From assembly GCA_016868875.1 (NCBI GenBank), contig VGFN01000004.1:1-37675 (forward strand): a stretch of 37,675 bases of DNA. Reading direction: 5' to 3'. Shown here in pieces: positions 27,595 to 34,958 of the stretch; the stretch's first letter is position 1, and the number at the start of each line of letters is the position of its first letter. Position numbers and translations under genes: made by a program. The stretch comes from Bacteroidota bacterium (GTDB lineage: Bacteria; Bacteroidota; Bacteroidia; UBA7662). The notes under the pieces are model-generated. The model did no database searches. It was not told the origin of the DNA and saw only the letters and a program-made list of their open reading frames with translations.

Positions 27595-28554
27595 ATGAAT
27601 AACCTATCGGAATTTGACCTCAAAAGGCTTCGCTCGGTTCGGAAAACCGCTATCCTGAAGGGTTTTGGTTATATTCAATACAGGTTCCTTTCTGCCAAAT
27701 TTCAGACTGGAGCGTCTCGGTTCACATCTCCACGGTACGCATGGTTTTTTGTCCCTCAAGCGGATCCAAAGTATCCTGGTGCCAAAGTTTATAGTCTTTC
27801 AATGACCATGAACTTTGCCCTGCAGGAGGTGCTATCTACCCAAAGGCCTGTTTATTTGGAAGGTTGGGGCTTATTAACATACACAAGGGGTTCGATAGAG
27901 CTTACTCCAGATTCAGGCCCACTTTCACAGGATCACCCCCATGCTGGATGGCCTGAAATTAAACTTACGGCACCAAGTCGGAATATCCAAGCTGTTAAGG
28001 GCCGTGTACGGTTTGCCCCCCAGACCTTTTACCATAAATCACTCCAATTGGTCGGAGCATTCACATTCTTGATCCTTTTGTTGGGTATGAGATTTGGGTT
28101 AACGGTTGATGGAACGGATGATGCTGTGGCCTCGAAGTGGTCCCTGGCGGGGTTACCATCGGCTTTGCCTGTGATCAAGTCGTCTTATACGCCATCGATT
28201 TTATCCCCCGCTTTGCGAGCTGGCCTTAATACGGGTAAAGGGATTGGAATTTCGCCATTGGAGCGGGGGGAGGATGCTGACGCCGAGAAACAATTACCCA
28301 TGAATTTGGTAGTATTGGGGTTGTATTCCAACGAAGACTTGGCAATTCAAAATAGCTTACATTATAAGCAAAACGGGTATGAAACCATGGTTTTCGTCCG
28401 CAGGGTCTTTGGAGGGCGTGAGCTCTTTGCTATTGGAATTCCGTATAGAGGATTTGAGCCCTTGGTTTATCTCAAAGAAATTCAGAACAAACTATTACCT
28501 TACGCCTGGCTTCTGGAAAATGAAGCCATCTCCTCAGCGGTTGCTACGCCTTAA
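27595..28554 (+). CDS. SPOR-type membrane protein, possibly HU-CCDC81/SPOR family
   Basis: 319 aa from the ATG at 27595; an upstream in-frame ATG lies inside the previous gene and is disregarded. The N-terminal ~135 residues show two short repeats of a glycine-centred strand pattern (ILKGFGYIQYRF and YLEGWGLLTYTRGSIELTPD) that resemble diverged CCDC81-like HU domains found in Bacteroidota. A single membrane helix follows (about 153-171, LQLVGAFTFLILLLGMRFGL), then a low-complexity linker. The C-terminal ~75 residues (LVVLGLYSNEDLAIQ to KLLPYAWLL) have the beta-alpha-beta-beta-alpha-beta spacing of SPOR peptidoglycan-binding domains. A cell-envelope or septal role is inferred. The family call is by pattern only. 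The BatA-domain gene starts 3 bases after its stop. Confidence 0.55.
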   Translation: MNNLSEFDLKRLRSVRKTAILKGFGYIQYRFLSAKFQTGASRFTSPRYAWFFVPQADPKYPGAKVYSLSMTMNFALQEVLSTQRPVYLEGWGLLTYTRGSIELTPDSGPLSQDHPHAGWPEIKLTAPSRNIQAVKGRVRFAPQTFYHKSLQLVGAFTFLILLLGMRFGLTVDGTDDAVASKWSLAGLPSALPVIKSSYTPSILSPALRAGLNTGKGIGISPLERGEDADAEKQLPMNLVVLGLYSNEDLAIQNSLHYKQNGYETMVFVRRVFGGRELFAIGIPYRGFEPLVYLKEIQNKLLPYAWLLENEAISSAVATP

Positions 28555-28557
28555 AGC

Positions 28558-30720
28558 ATGGGATTCCAAAATCCTTCGGCCTTGTGGGGATTGGCCCTGT
28601 TGGCCGTGCCTTTATATATTCATTTTTTTGGATTTAGGTTACGTCGCAAGGCCTATTTCACAAGGCTAGATTGGTTGTTGCAACAACAAATACCTGTACA
28701 ACAACGAGAACGCTTGTTTCGATATTTGTTGCTGGCTACCAGAATTTTAGCTGTTTTGATGCTGATAGCGGCTTTGGCAGGGCCTACGTCCTTGCCCTCG
28801 TCCCTGGATTCCCTCCATGGCGCTGGATCTCGTTGCATGATTTACGTGGATAACAGCCGGGGTATGGCCATGGAAGGAAGTGGAGGGCCCTTGCTCGAGC
28901 AGGCCAAATCATCGGCCCGTCGTTTGATTCAAAATGCCAAGGCCGATACTCGCTTTGTGTTGATTTCCAACCAAAGCCGACCGTTGCACGGGGGTTGGCT
29001 TCATAAGGATAGAGCCTTGGACCTCTTGGATCAAATTCAGGTAAGCAATCAAAACAAGAGCCTCTCGTCAGTGGCCTTGCAAATGGATCGAAGATTGGAG
29101 CAGGAAGGTTTAGGGTTCGAGAAGGAAGTTTCCCTTTGGCTTTTTTCGGATTTCAAGAAAGGATCTATGGAGGGTAGCTATTGGCGTACGCGTTCCAAAC
29201 GGCTGGCCAATAACAGTTCCAATACTCCGCTGAATCTTGTTCCATGCCGCCCTTTGACGGCCTTCAATGCGGCTGTGGATTCGGCATGGTTGATGGAGCC
29301 GTTTTTTAGGCCTGGCATCCGTAACCGCATGGTTGTTCGAACCCGCACCTACGGGGAATGGCCGCAAGGATTGAATATTTCACTGGAATTGCTTATGGCC
29401 GGGCAGCGTAAGTCGCTGGCCACCTTGCAGGGGCCGGAATCTGCGAATTCCGCCTCATCCCTGCGTTTGGACACCCTGGATTTTACGGTTCCCAAGGATG
29501 CAATGGGTTTGGTGGAGCTGCTGATCAATGACCCGTATTTTGCCTACGATAATCGATATTTTTTCTCCAATGTTGTCCAAAACTCTGTTACAGTTTTGCA
29601 TGGATCCGGCGCTGGGCACAATTCTTTTCTTCGTTCGGTATGGGCCACCGATACCTTGTTTGAAGTCCAATATAGCCGTCATCAGGATTGGGCCAGGATC
29701 AATTTGGACTCCTTCTCTTTGGTCTTGTTGGAAATTTCGGAACCATTGCAAGCAGGGCATACCGCTGCCCTCGCCAATTGGGTACGTGATGGTGGCGGCC
29801 ATTTGTTCCTTATTCCTGTGGATGAAGAATCCGTCGAATCGCTAAACAAGTTGGCCCAAGTTTTTGGACCTAGCCTCAAGGCTGCTCCATGGCGAAAAGC
29901 CAAAGTGCGAATGGCCAACTTAGATCTTGGAAATGACTTTTTGGGAACAGTTCTCGCTCGCAAACCTGAGGCTGCAGCGATGCCTACGGTAGAAGGTTAT
30001 TTTCCATGGCAGGTGCAAGCCGGGGATGAGGTTTTGCTAAAGCTGGAGAGTGGTGAAGCAATTTTGAAGCGCATGGCTTTCGGGCAGGGCATGGTTTATG
30101 CGATGGCGGTCCCTGCGGAACAGCGTTTTACGGAATGGGTTCGTCATGATTTGTTTTTGCCGGTTTTCTACCGAACCGCATTAGGCTCTGTTCGTTCCGC
30201 AAATCTGACCGGATCCTTGGGTGGCCAGGCCTCCTGGTCCTTACCCCTGCTGGCAACAGATGCGGGTTCCTTGGATTGGATGCTGCAAGCCAAGGATTTG
30301 GATGAAATGGGCAAGGCCGCTCAAACCAACGGAACGGCAAGTTTAGAGGAAAGCGATGAAGAGGCCCAGGCCACCATCCGTCCCGAGGTTAGGGTTGTGA
30401 ACGGTAGAGCATGGATACGCTTATACGATACCGAGGTTCAACCCGGGTTCTATGCCCTTATTCGCCAAGCAGGTGAGCCAACGAATACCTTTTTGGCCAT
30501 CAATTTGGATCCCAAAGAGTCGGATATTGTACCGATGAGCGATAAAGAACTTCTGGCAATCGATCCAAATTTTAGGCTCTCCTTGGGCAATAGGCCAGAT
30601 CTTCAACAGGGGCTTCAACAGGGTTTCCTTGCCGGAGATGGTTTGATGAGGTTGTTCTTGGTGGCTTGCTTGGTATTTTTGGGCTTGGAAGCGGTGTTGC
30701 TATGGCAACGCAAAGCATGA
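28558..30720 (+). CDS. BatA-domain membrane protein with VWA-like region
   Basis: 720-aa inner-membrane protein. The N-terminal double-membrane-segment BatA domain is clear: MGFQNPSALWGLALLAVPLYIHFF (first helix), then the conserved basic stretch and LLATRILAVLMLIAALAGP (second helix). A VWA-like beginning follows with YVDNSRGMAME (the MIDAS DxSxS is reduced to DNSRG), then a long periplasmic region including a glutamine-amidotransferase-like segment (ANWVRDGGGHLFLIP). The protein ends with a third helix (about 697-715). Members occur widely in Bacteroidota beside dihydroorotase genes, but their role is unknown. The stop overlaps the next gene's ATG (ATGA at 30717-30720), indicating coupled translation. 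Confidence 0.85.
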   Translation: MGFQNPSALWGLALLAVPLYIHFFGFRLRRKAYFTRLDWLLQQQIPVQQRERLFRYLLLATRILAVLMLIAALAGPTSLPSSLDSLHGAGSRCMIYVDNSRGMAMEGSGGPLLEQAKSSARRLIQNAKADTRFVLISNQSRPLHGGWLHKDRALDLLDQIQVSNQNKSLSSVALQMDRRLEQEGLGFEKEVSLWLFSDFKKGSMEGSYWRTRSKRLANNSSNTPLNLVPCRPLTAFNAAVDSAWLMEPFFRPGIRNRMVVRTRTYGEWPQGLNISLELLMAGQRKSLATLQGPESANSASSLRLDTLDFTVPKDAMGLVELLINDPYFAYDNRYFFSNVVQNSVTVLHGSGAGHNSFLRSVWATDTLFEVQYSRHQDWARINLDSFSLVLLEISEPLQAGHTAALANWVRDGGGHLFLIPVDEESVESLNKLAQVFGPSLKAAPWRKAKVRMANLDLGNDFLGTVLARKPEAAAMPTVEGYFPWQVQAGDEVLLKLESGEAILKRMAFGQGMVYAMAVPAEQRFTEWVRHDLFLPVFYRTALGSVRSANLTGSLGGQASWSLPLLATDAGSLDWMLQAKDLDEMGKAAQTNGTASLEESDEEAQATIRPEVRVVNGRAWIRLYDTEVQPGFYALIRQAGEPTNTFLAINLDPKESDIVPMSDKELLAIDPNFRLSLGNRPDLQQGLQQGFLAGDGLMRLFLVACLVFLGLEAVLLWQRKA

Positions 30721-32114
30721 AAATTCTCCTTCGCAAAGCCAAACTACACGGCAATATGCCGAAAAGCCTGAGTAAAGCCCGGGCGGGTTCAGCTTCGTTG
30801 GATTTTTTGATCGAGGATGGGGAATTGACCAAGGCTGGGCCTGACCTCAAGGTCCGAGGAGCAGTGGAAGTGGTCTCCAATAATTTGCATTTATCCCGAG
30901 GATTTACGGACTTGTACGCTCATTTCGGCACTCCGGGCTACGAAAACCGTGAAACCCTGCATTCGGGTTCCATGGCCGCGGTGGCAGGTGGCTTTACCAG
31001 GGTCCTGCTACAGCCGGATACTTTGCCCGTTTTGCAGACCGGTGGTGAAATTGCTTCTTTGAGGGCCGCCTCGGCTGGTTTACCGGTAGAAATTCAAATC
31101 GCCGCCGCACTGACCGAAGACCTGAACGGACAGGAGCTCACCGACATGATGGACCTCAAAGTGCACGGGGCTGCAGCCTTTTCCAATGCCAATGCTGCTA
31201 TAGAATCCGCGCATTCAATGTTGCGAATTCTTCAATACGGTTCGATGACCGGTCTGCCCCTGATGTGTGTGCCGTATGACAAGGGAATAAGCCAGGGTGG
31301 CCAAATGCACGAATCAGCTCTTTCCTTGCAATGGGGACTGCGTGGTATTCCTGCGGTTGCGGAAACTTTACGCTTGGACCGGGATTTGGCCTTATTGGAT
31401 TACCTTGGACAAGAGAAAGCCCGTTTGCCCGTACATATTCATTGGTCCAAAATTTCTTGCGTCGGTTCCCTGGATCGCATACGAACCGCTCAAAGCAAGG
31501 GTAGTTCGGTGACTTGCGGTGTTGCGGCTCATCATTTGCTTTCGACAGCGGAGGATTTATCTGGATTCCGTAGCGAGTTCAAAGTCTTCCCCCCGTTGCG
31601 TTCTGAAGAAGACCGCCTTGCCCTGGTTCAAGGAGTCTTAGACGGTACCATAACCAATATTTGTTCGGATCATCAACCGGGGGATTTCGAGTCCAAGGAC
31701 AATGAATTTCCCCATGCCGAATTTGGGCAAGCCGGTATTCAATATGCTTTTGTGGCCGCTTTGGAAGCTGGTTTGGCGTTGCCCGTTCGTTCCAGATCCT
31801 TGTGGGTAAACAGGGTGGTCCAAGCATTCACTCTTGGTCCCGAGCAAGTCCTTGGGATTCGCGAATCTGTCGAGGATGAATGGCAAAACGGCAGGGCCAA
31901 CGGATGGGTCCTCTTTGACCCCACCTTGAACTTGGGGTCTATCAAAGGAACCAAAGCACGAAACTCCGCGCTCACTACGGATCTGGTATCGAATCTTGCC
32001 CACTCTAAAGGTGTTGCCCAAGCGTATCGAAACCGTCGCTTTGCGGCAGGGATTCTTGCCGTTGCGGGCCGGGACGGTTCATGGTTTTCTTCATCCTTGC
32101 AAGGGCTTCGTTGA
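30717..32114 (+). CDS. Dihydroorotase-like protein, probably not catalytic
   Basis: 465-aa amidohydrolase-fold homologue of class I dihydroorotase, the third step of pyrimidine synthesis. The start is the ATG at 30717, overlapping the BatA gene by 4 bases. Overall similarity is clear (GFTDLYAHFGTPGYENRE, AAVAGGFTRVLLQPDT, GIPAVAETL, TCGVAAHHLL, NICSDHQP). Several active-site positions are altered when aligned by eye with active enzymes: the metal HxH is Tyr67-Ala-His69, the following substrate Arg is Gly71, the Asp of FSD is Asn156, the next metal His is Val184, and Asn of NPPLR is Phe290. His241 and Asp317 remain. It therefore probably lacks dihydroorotase activity and may be structural or have another substrate. 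It would be misleading to name it pyrC. Confidence 0.85.
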   Translation: MKILLRKAKLHGNMPKSLSKARAGSASLDFLIEDGELTKAGPDLKVRGAVEVVSNNLHLSRGFTDLYAHFGTPGYENRETLHSGSMAAVAGGFTRVLLQPDTLPVLQTGGEIASLRAASAGLPVEIQIAAALTEDLNGQELTDMMDLKVHGAAAFSNANAAIESAHSMLRILQYGSMTGLPLMCVPYDKGISQGGQMHESALSLQWGLRGIPAVAETLRLDRDLALLDYLGQEKARLPVHIHWSKISCVGSLDRIRTAQSKGSSVTCGVAAHHLLSTAEDLSGFRSEFKVFPPLRSEEDRLALVQGVLDGTITNICSDHQPGDFESKDNEFPHAEFGQAGIQYAFVAALEAGLALPVRSRSLWVNRVVQAFTLGPEQVLGIRESVEDEWQNGRANGWVLFDPTLNLGSIKGTKARNSALTTDLVSNLAHSKGVAQAYRNRRFAAGILAVAGRDGSWFSSSLQGLR

Positions 32115-32118
32115 TTCT

Positions 32119-32940
32119 ATGAGCCAAGAACTTTCCCCTCGCCAACGTTTGTTGAACGCCTTGGGTGGATTAATGTTAGGGAACCGCCTATCATGGGCCA
32201 AAGCCCAGGGATTACCTTTGAATCTAGCGACTCAGAACGTGGACCTCCAAGGTTGGCATGACCTTCAAGGGGAACTTGTTCCGCTTTTGTTTGGGGAAGG
32301 GGAAGATTCGGGTCCCCAAGCTGCGATAGCCTCCTTGCGTCAATTGGAACAATGGCTAGCAAGAGCTGATCGTAAGGAATTCCTAAGAGGGAGTTCCAAG
32401 GATTTTTTGGTTGATTTGTTGATCCTGCATTCCTTTTCTGGGGAGGATGCAGGGGAGGTGGGGGATGAACAGGCCTGGGATGCTTTTGAGGATGCATGCA
32501 TGGGCAAAGGGACAGATTTGCTTCAAGTCGTGCATTACCTGGACGAATGCCTTGCGGATTCCGTTCATCCTGAAATGGAGGACTTTATTGAATCTTTTGT
32601 GGTAAGCCCTGATCTCGAGGATCAAGATAATTTGCTTGCTTACGAAGAAGTTCTCGAATCAAGGGATTTAGTGGATACCCCTTTGCACGAAATGATACAG
32701 GAGTGCAGGTTACTTGCTGTTGAGTCTGCGGTGGAGCCTATTTTCACAGGCTTGTTTTGTTTTCTGCGCCAGGGTCCCTCGGCGCAAGAGTTACTGGAAA
32801 TCATGTGGAAATTTCCGGACGATTTAAGTGATGTGTTACCGATGCTTTGTTGTGTCCAGGCCTATTTTTACGGCAATGAAGGCTCAGACCACGGGCCATC
32901 GAAGGCTAGTTCCTTAACCATCGCCAGCCTTTGCTCATGA
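32119..32940 (+). CDS. Unrecognised acidic protein
   Basis: 273-aa protein with no family I recognise. It starts at the ATG at 32119, 4 bases after the dihydroorotase-like stop; a longer in-frame start lies inside that gene. The sequence is strongly acidic in the middle (SGEDAGEVGDEQAWDAFEDA and PEMEDFIESFVVSPDLEDQD). It is predicted largely helical and has no signal peptide or membrane segment, so it is presumably cytoplasmic. The stop overlaps the following membrane-protein ATG (ATGA at 32937-32940), which ties its expression to the membrane genes. Codon use looks like its neighbours. It may bind the dihydroorotase-like protein or the small membrane proteins; this is a guess from position only. 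Confidence 0.75.
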   Translation: MSQELSPRQRLLNALGGLMLGNRLSWAKAQGLPLNLATQNVDLQGWHDLQGELVPLLFGEGEDSGPQAAIASLRQLEQWLARADRKEFLRGSSKDFLVDLLILHSFSGEDAGEVGDEQAWDAFEDACMGKGTDLLQVVHYLDECLADSVHPEMEDFIESFVVSPDLEDQDNLLAYEEVLESRDLVDTPLHEMIQECRLLAVESAVEPIFTGLFCFLRQGPSAQELLEIMWKFPDDLSDVLPMLCCVQAYFYGNEGSDHGPSKASSLTIASLCS

Positions 32941-33434
32941 TCAAGTTGATTTTGCGCATTGGGTTGCTGAATACCCTTACCGCCACGGTACTATCCGCCC
33001 TTGTTTACAGGTGGACCCCTGTTCATCCCCTGGGTCAGTTTCGACTCTTGCTTGGGGTGGTGACGCTGGCGTGGTTGATTGTTGGGATGAACGCATTGCG
33101 CAAAGAGGTCTTTGCGGGTGTTCTCAAGGTAACCTACGGCCTCCTGTTCAGCGTTGGTGTCGGTTTGGTTTCAGCGATTTCTTTTGGTCTTGTGGCATGG
33201 CTGCTTTGCGCTTGGGTTCCCGGTTTTTGGCAGGCCTACCTCGAGGATCAAGTCAGGAATCTGGAACAAGCCTCAGGGATTCTGAATACCAATTACAGCG
33301 CAGGCACCTTGGACAAATTGCGCAGGGAAATTCAAGCCCAAAGCCCTTTGCCCTTGATGCTGAGGATTAGTTTCTTTCGATTTCTTTGGCACCTTTTGGC
33401 CGGATTATGGGTGGGGATTTATTTTCGTAAATAA
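32937..33434 (+). CDS. Small four-helix membrane protein, DUF4199-like
   Basis: 165-aa protein from the ATG at 32937 (overlaps the previous stop by 4 bases). Hydrophobic segments lie near residues 4-22, 33-50, 62-88 and 146-163. A polar loop of ~55 residues sits between helices 3 and 4 and includes YLEDQVRNLEQASGILNTNYSAGT. This topology, length and long pre-C-terminal loop mirror the next gene, a DUF4199 protein, so the two may be diverged duplicates. The sequence itself is too different for a firm family call. Function unknown. Confidence 0.7.
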   Translation: MIKLILRIGLLNTLTATVLSALVYRWTPVHPLGQFRLLLGVVTLAWLIVGMNALRKEVFAGVLKVTYGLLFSVGVGLVSAISFGLVAWLLCAWVPGFWQAYLEDQVRNLEQASGILNTNYSAGTLDKLRREIQAQSPLPLMLRISFFRFLWHLLAGLWVGIYFRK

Positions 33435-33477
33435 CTCGATTTCTTGACCCCTTGAACATTTAACCATTAAAGAGCCT

Positions 33478-34008
33478 ATGAATCTCCCCGTAATTTTTCG
33501 ATTTGGTGCCTTATTGGGGATGGTCAGCATTGCATCCCTTTTGATGACGTACATGATCGACCTCACATGGATGGTTTCCGGTTGGAATTCTTTGATTTCC
33601 ATTGTGATGGTTTTTGCGGCCATGATCATGGCCTGCTTGGAGGACAGGCGAATTCAGGGTGGACCTTACGATTACGGTAGAGCAGTCGTCACCGCGGCCT
33701 GTACGGGGGTCATTGGATCGTTGATTGGTATCGCCTTTACAGGTTTTTTGTACAATGTTATTGACCCTAATCTGCATTTACAGGTCAAAGAAATAATGAT
33801 GACCAAAATGCAGACCTCTTTGGATTCTTTTGGGATGGACGATGCGGCTGCCGAAAAAGCCCTTGAAGCATTTGAGCAAAGAGATTTCAAACAAAATTTT
33901 CGCGCCTTGGGTACCGCGGCCTTGTTGTCTTTGCTTATGAATTTATTGTTTGGATTGCTTGTTGGGATTTTTGTGCGTCGCAAACCTGATAACCCCTTTG
34001 AGGCATGA
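33478..34008 (+). CDS. DUF4199 membrane protein
   Basis: 176-aa inner-membrane protein with four hydrophobic segments (about 9-27, 37-53, 75-97 and 144-166) and a charged cytoplasmic or periplasmic loop (VKEIMMTKMQTSLDSFGMDD, then AAAEKALEAFEQRDFKQNF). The segments NSLISIVMVFAAMIMA, GPYDYGRAVVTAACTGVIGSLI and the helix-plus-loop layout match DUF4199, a family confined mainly to Bacteroidota and often encoded beside GT2 glycosyltransferases. It begins 43 bases after the previous gene and its TGA overlaps the GT2 ATG by 4 bases. Role unknown; association with lipid-linked sugar metabolism is inferred from context. Confidence 0.85.
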   Translation: MNLPVIFRFGALLGMVSIASLLMTYMIDLTWMVSGWNSLISIVMVFAAMIMACLEDRRIQGGPYDYGRAVVTAACTGVIGSLIGIAFTGFLYNVIDPNLHLQVKEIMMTKMQTSLDSFGMDDAAAEKALEAFEQRDFKQNFRALGTAALLSLLMNLLFGLLVGIFVRRKPDNPFEA

Positions 34009-34958
34009 ATATTTCCATTGTAATTCCTTTGCTCAACGAGGCAGAGTCTTTGCCTGAATTAACCGAATGGATTGCTGTGGTGATGAACCGTGAGGGCTAC
34101 TCCTATGAAATTTGGTTTATCGATGATGGAAGCACCGATGAAAGTTGGTCCATCATCGAGAATCTACGGAAGGCCTTTCCCGCAGTCAAGGGCATTCGTT
34201 TTCAACGGAATTACGGGAAGTCGGCGGCCTTGCAAATTGGTTTTGAGCGTGCAAGTGGCGATATCGTCTTCACGATGGATGCCGACTTGCAAGATTCTCC
34301 GGACGAAATTCCCGGTATGTACCGTCGTATGATGGAGGAACATTTGGATTTGCTTTCAGGTTGGAAGAAGAAGCGTTACGATCCTTTGACCAAAACCCTC
34401 CCCACCAAACTATTCAATGCCGCAACGCGTGCAATATCAGGGGTGAAGAATTTGCATGATTTCAATTGCGGGCTCAAGGCCTACCGATTGGAAGTTGTGA
34501 GGAGCATTGAAGTTTATGGGGAGATGCACCGGTATATTCCGGTAATAGCGCGTTGGGCAGGCTTTGGTCGCATCGAAGAACAGGTGGTTCAACATCGTCC
34601 TCGAAAGTACGGTCACACCAAATTCGGTTTGGATCGCTTCGTGAACGGTTTCTTGGATCTCTTGTCAATTTATTTCATGTCCAAGTTTAGCCGGCGACCC
34701 ATGCACTTTTTTGGAACGATGGGATCTTTGGCATTTGGCTTGGGCGCCGGTTCCACCGCTTGGGTGATCGGGCGGAAGTTGCTCCTGATTACCAAGGGTT
34801 TGCCGCACAGGGATGTGACCGAACAGCCTTTGTTTTATTTGTCCTTGACCCTTGCTTTGTTGGGGGCTTTGTTGTTCTGCACCGGCTTTTTGGCAGAATT
34901 GGTTTCCCGCAGCGGGCAAGATCGAAACCGTTATTTGCTCAAAGAAGTTTTGGATTGA
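34005..34958 (+). CDS. Family 2 glycosyltransferase, polyprenol-phosphate-sugar synthase-like
   Basis: 317-aa GT-A fold enzyme of the DPM1/ArnC/GtrB group, which transfers a sugar from a nucleotide donor to polyprenyl phosphate on the cytoplasmic membrane face. Motifs are VIPLLNEAESLPEL at the N-terminus, IDDGSTD near residue 40, the metal-binding DADLQD with Asp92 and Asp94, NCGLKAYR near 155 and the RPRKYGHTKF acceptor-loop motif. Two C-terminal membrane helices (about 229-252 and 273-299) match the GtrB/ArnC arrangement. The ATG overlaps the DUF4199 stop by ATGA. The following glycosyltransferase starts within its stop codon. Confidence 0.92.
   Translation: MNISIVIPLLNEAESLPELTEWIAVVMNREGYSYEIWFIDDGSTDESWSIIENLRKAFPAVKGIRFQRNYGKSAALQIGFERASGDIVFTMDADLQDSPDEIPGMYRRMMEEHLDLLSGWKKKRYDPLTKTLPTKLFNAATRAISGVKNLHDFNCGLKAYRLEVVRSIEVYGEMHRYIPVIARWAGFGRIEEQVVQHRPRKYGHTKFGLDRFVNGFLDLLSIYFMSKFSRRPMHFFGTMGSLAFGLGAGSTAWVIGRKLLLITKGLPHRDVTEQPLFYLSLTLALLGALLFCTGFLAELVSRSGQDRNRYLLKEVLD

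Noticed and set aside
34760..34954. Longer GT4 start at an in-frame ATG inside the GT2 gene
   Set aside because: It would add 65 residues unlike any glycosyltransferase and overlap the GT2 coding region by about 200 bases; the TTGA overlap is more economical.
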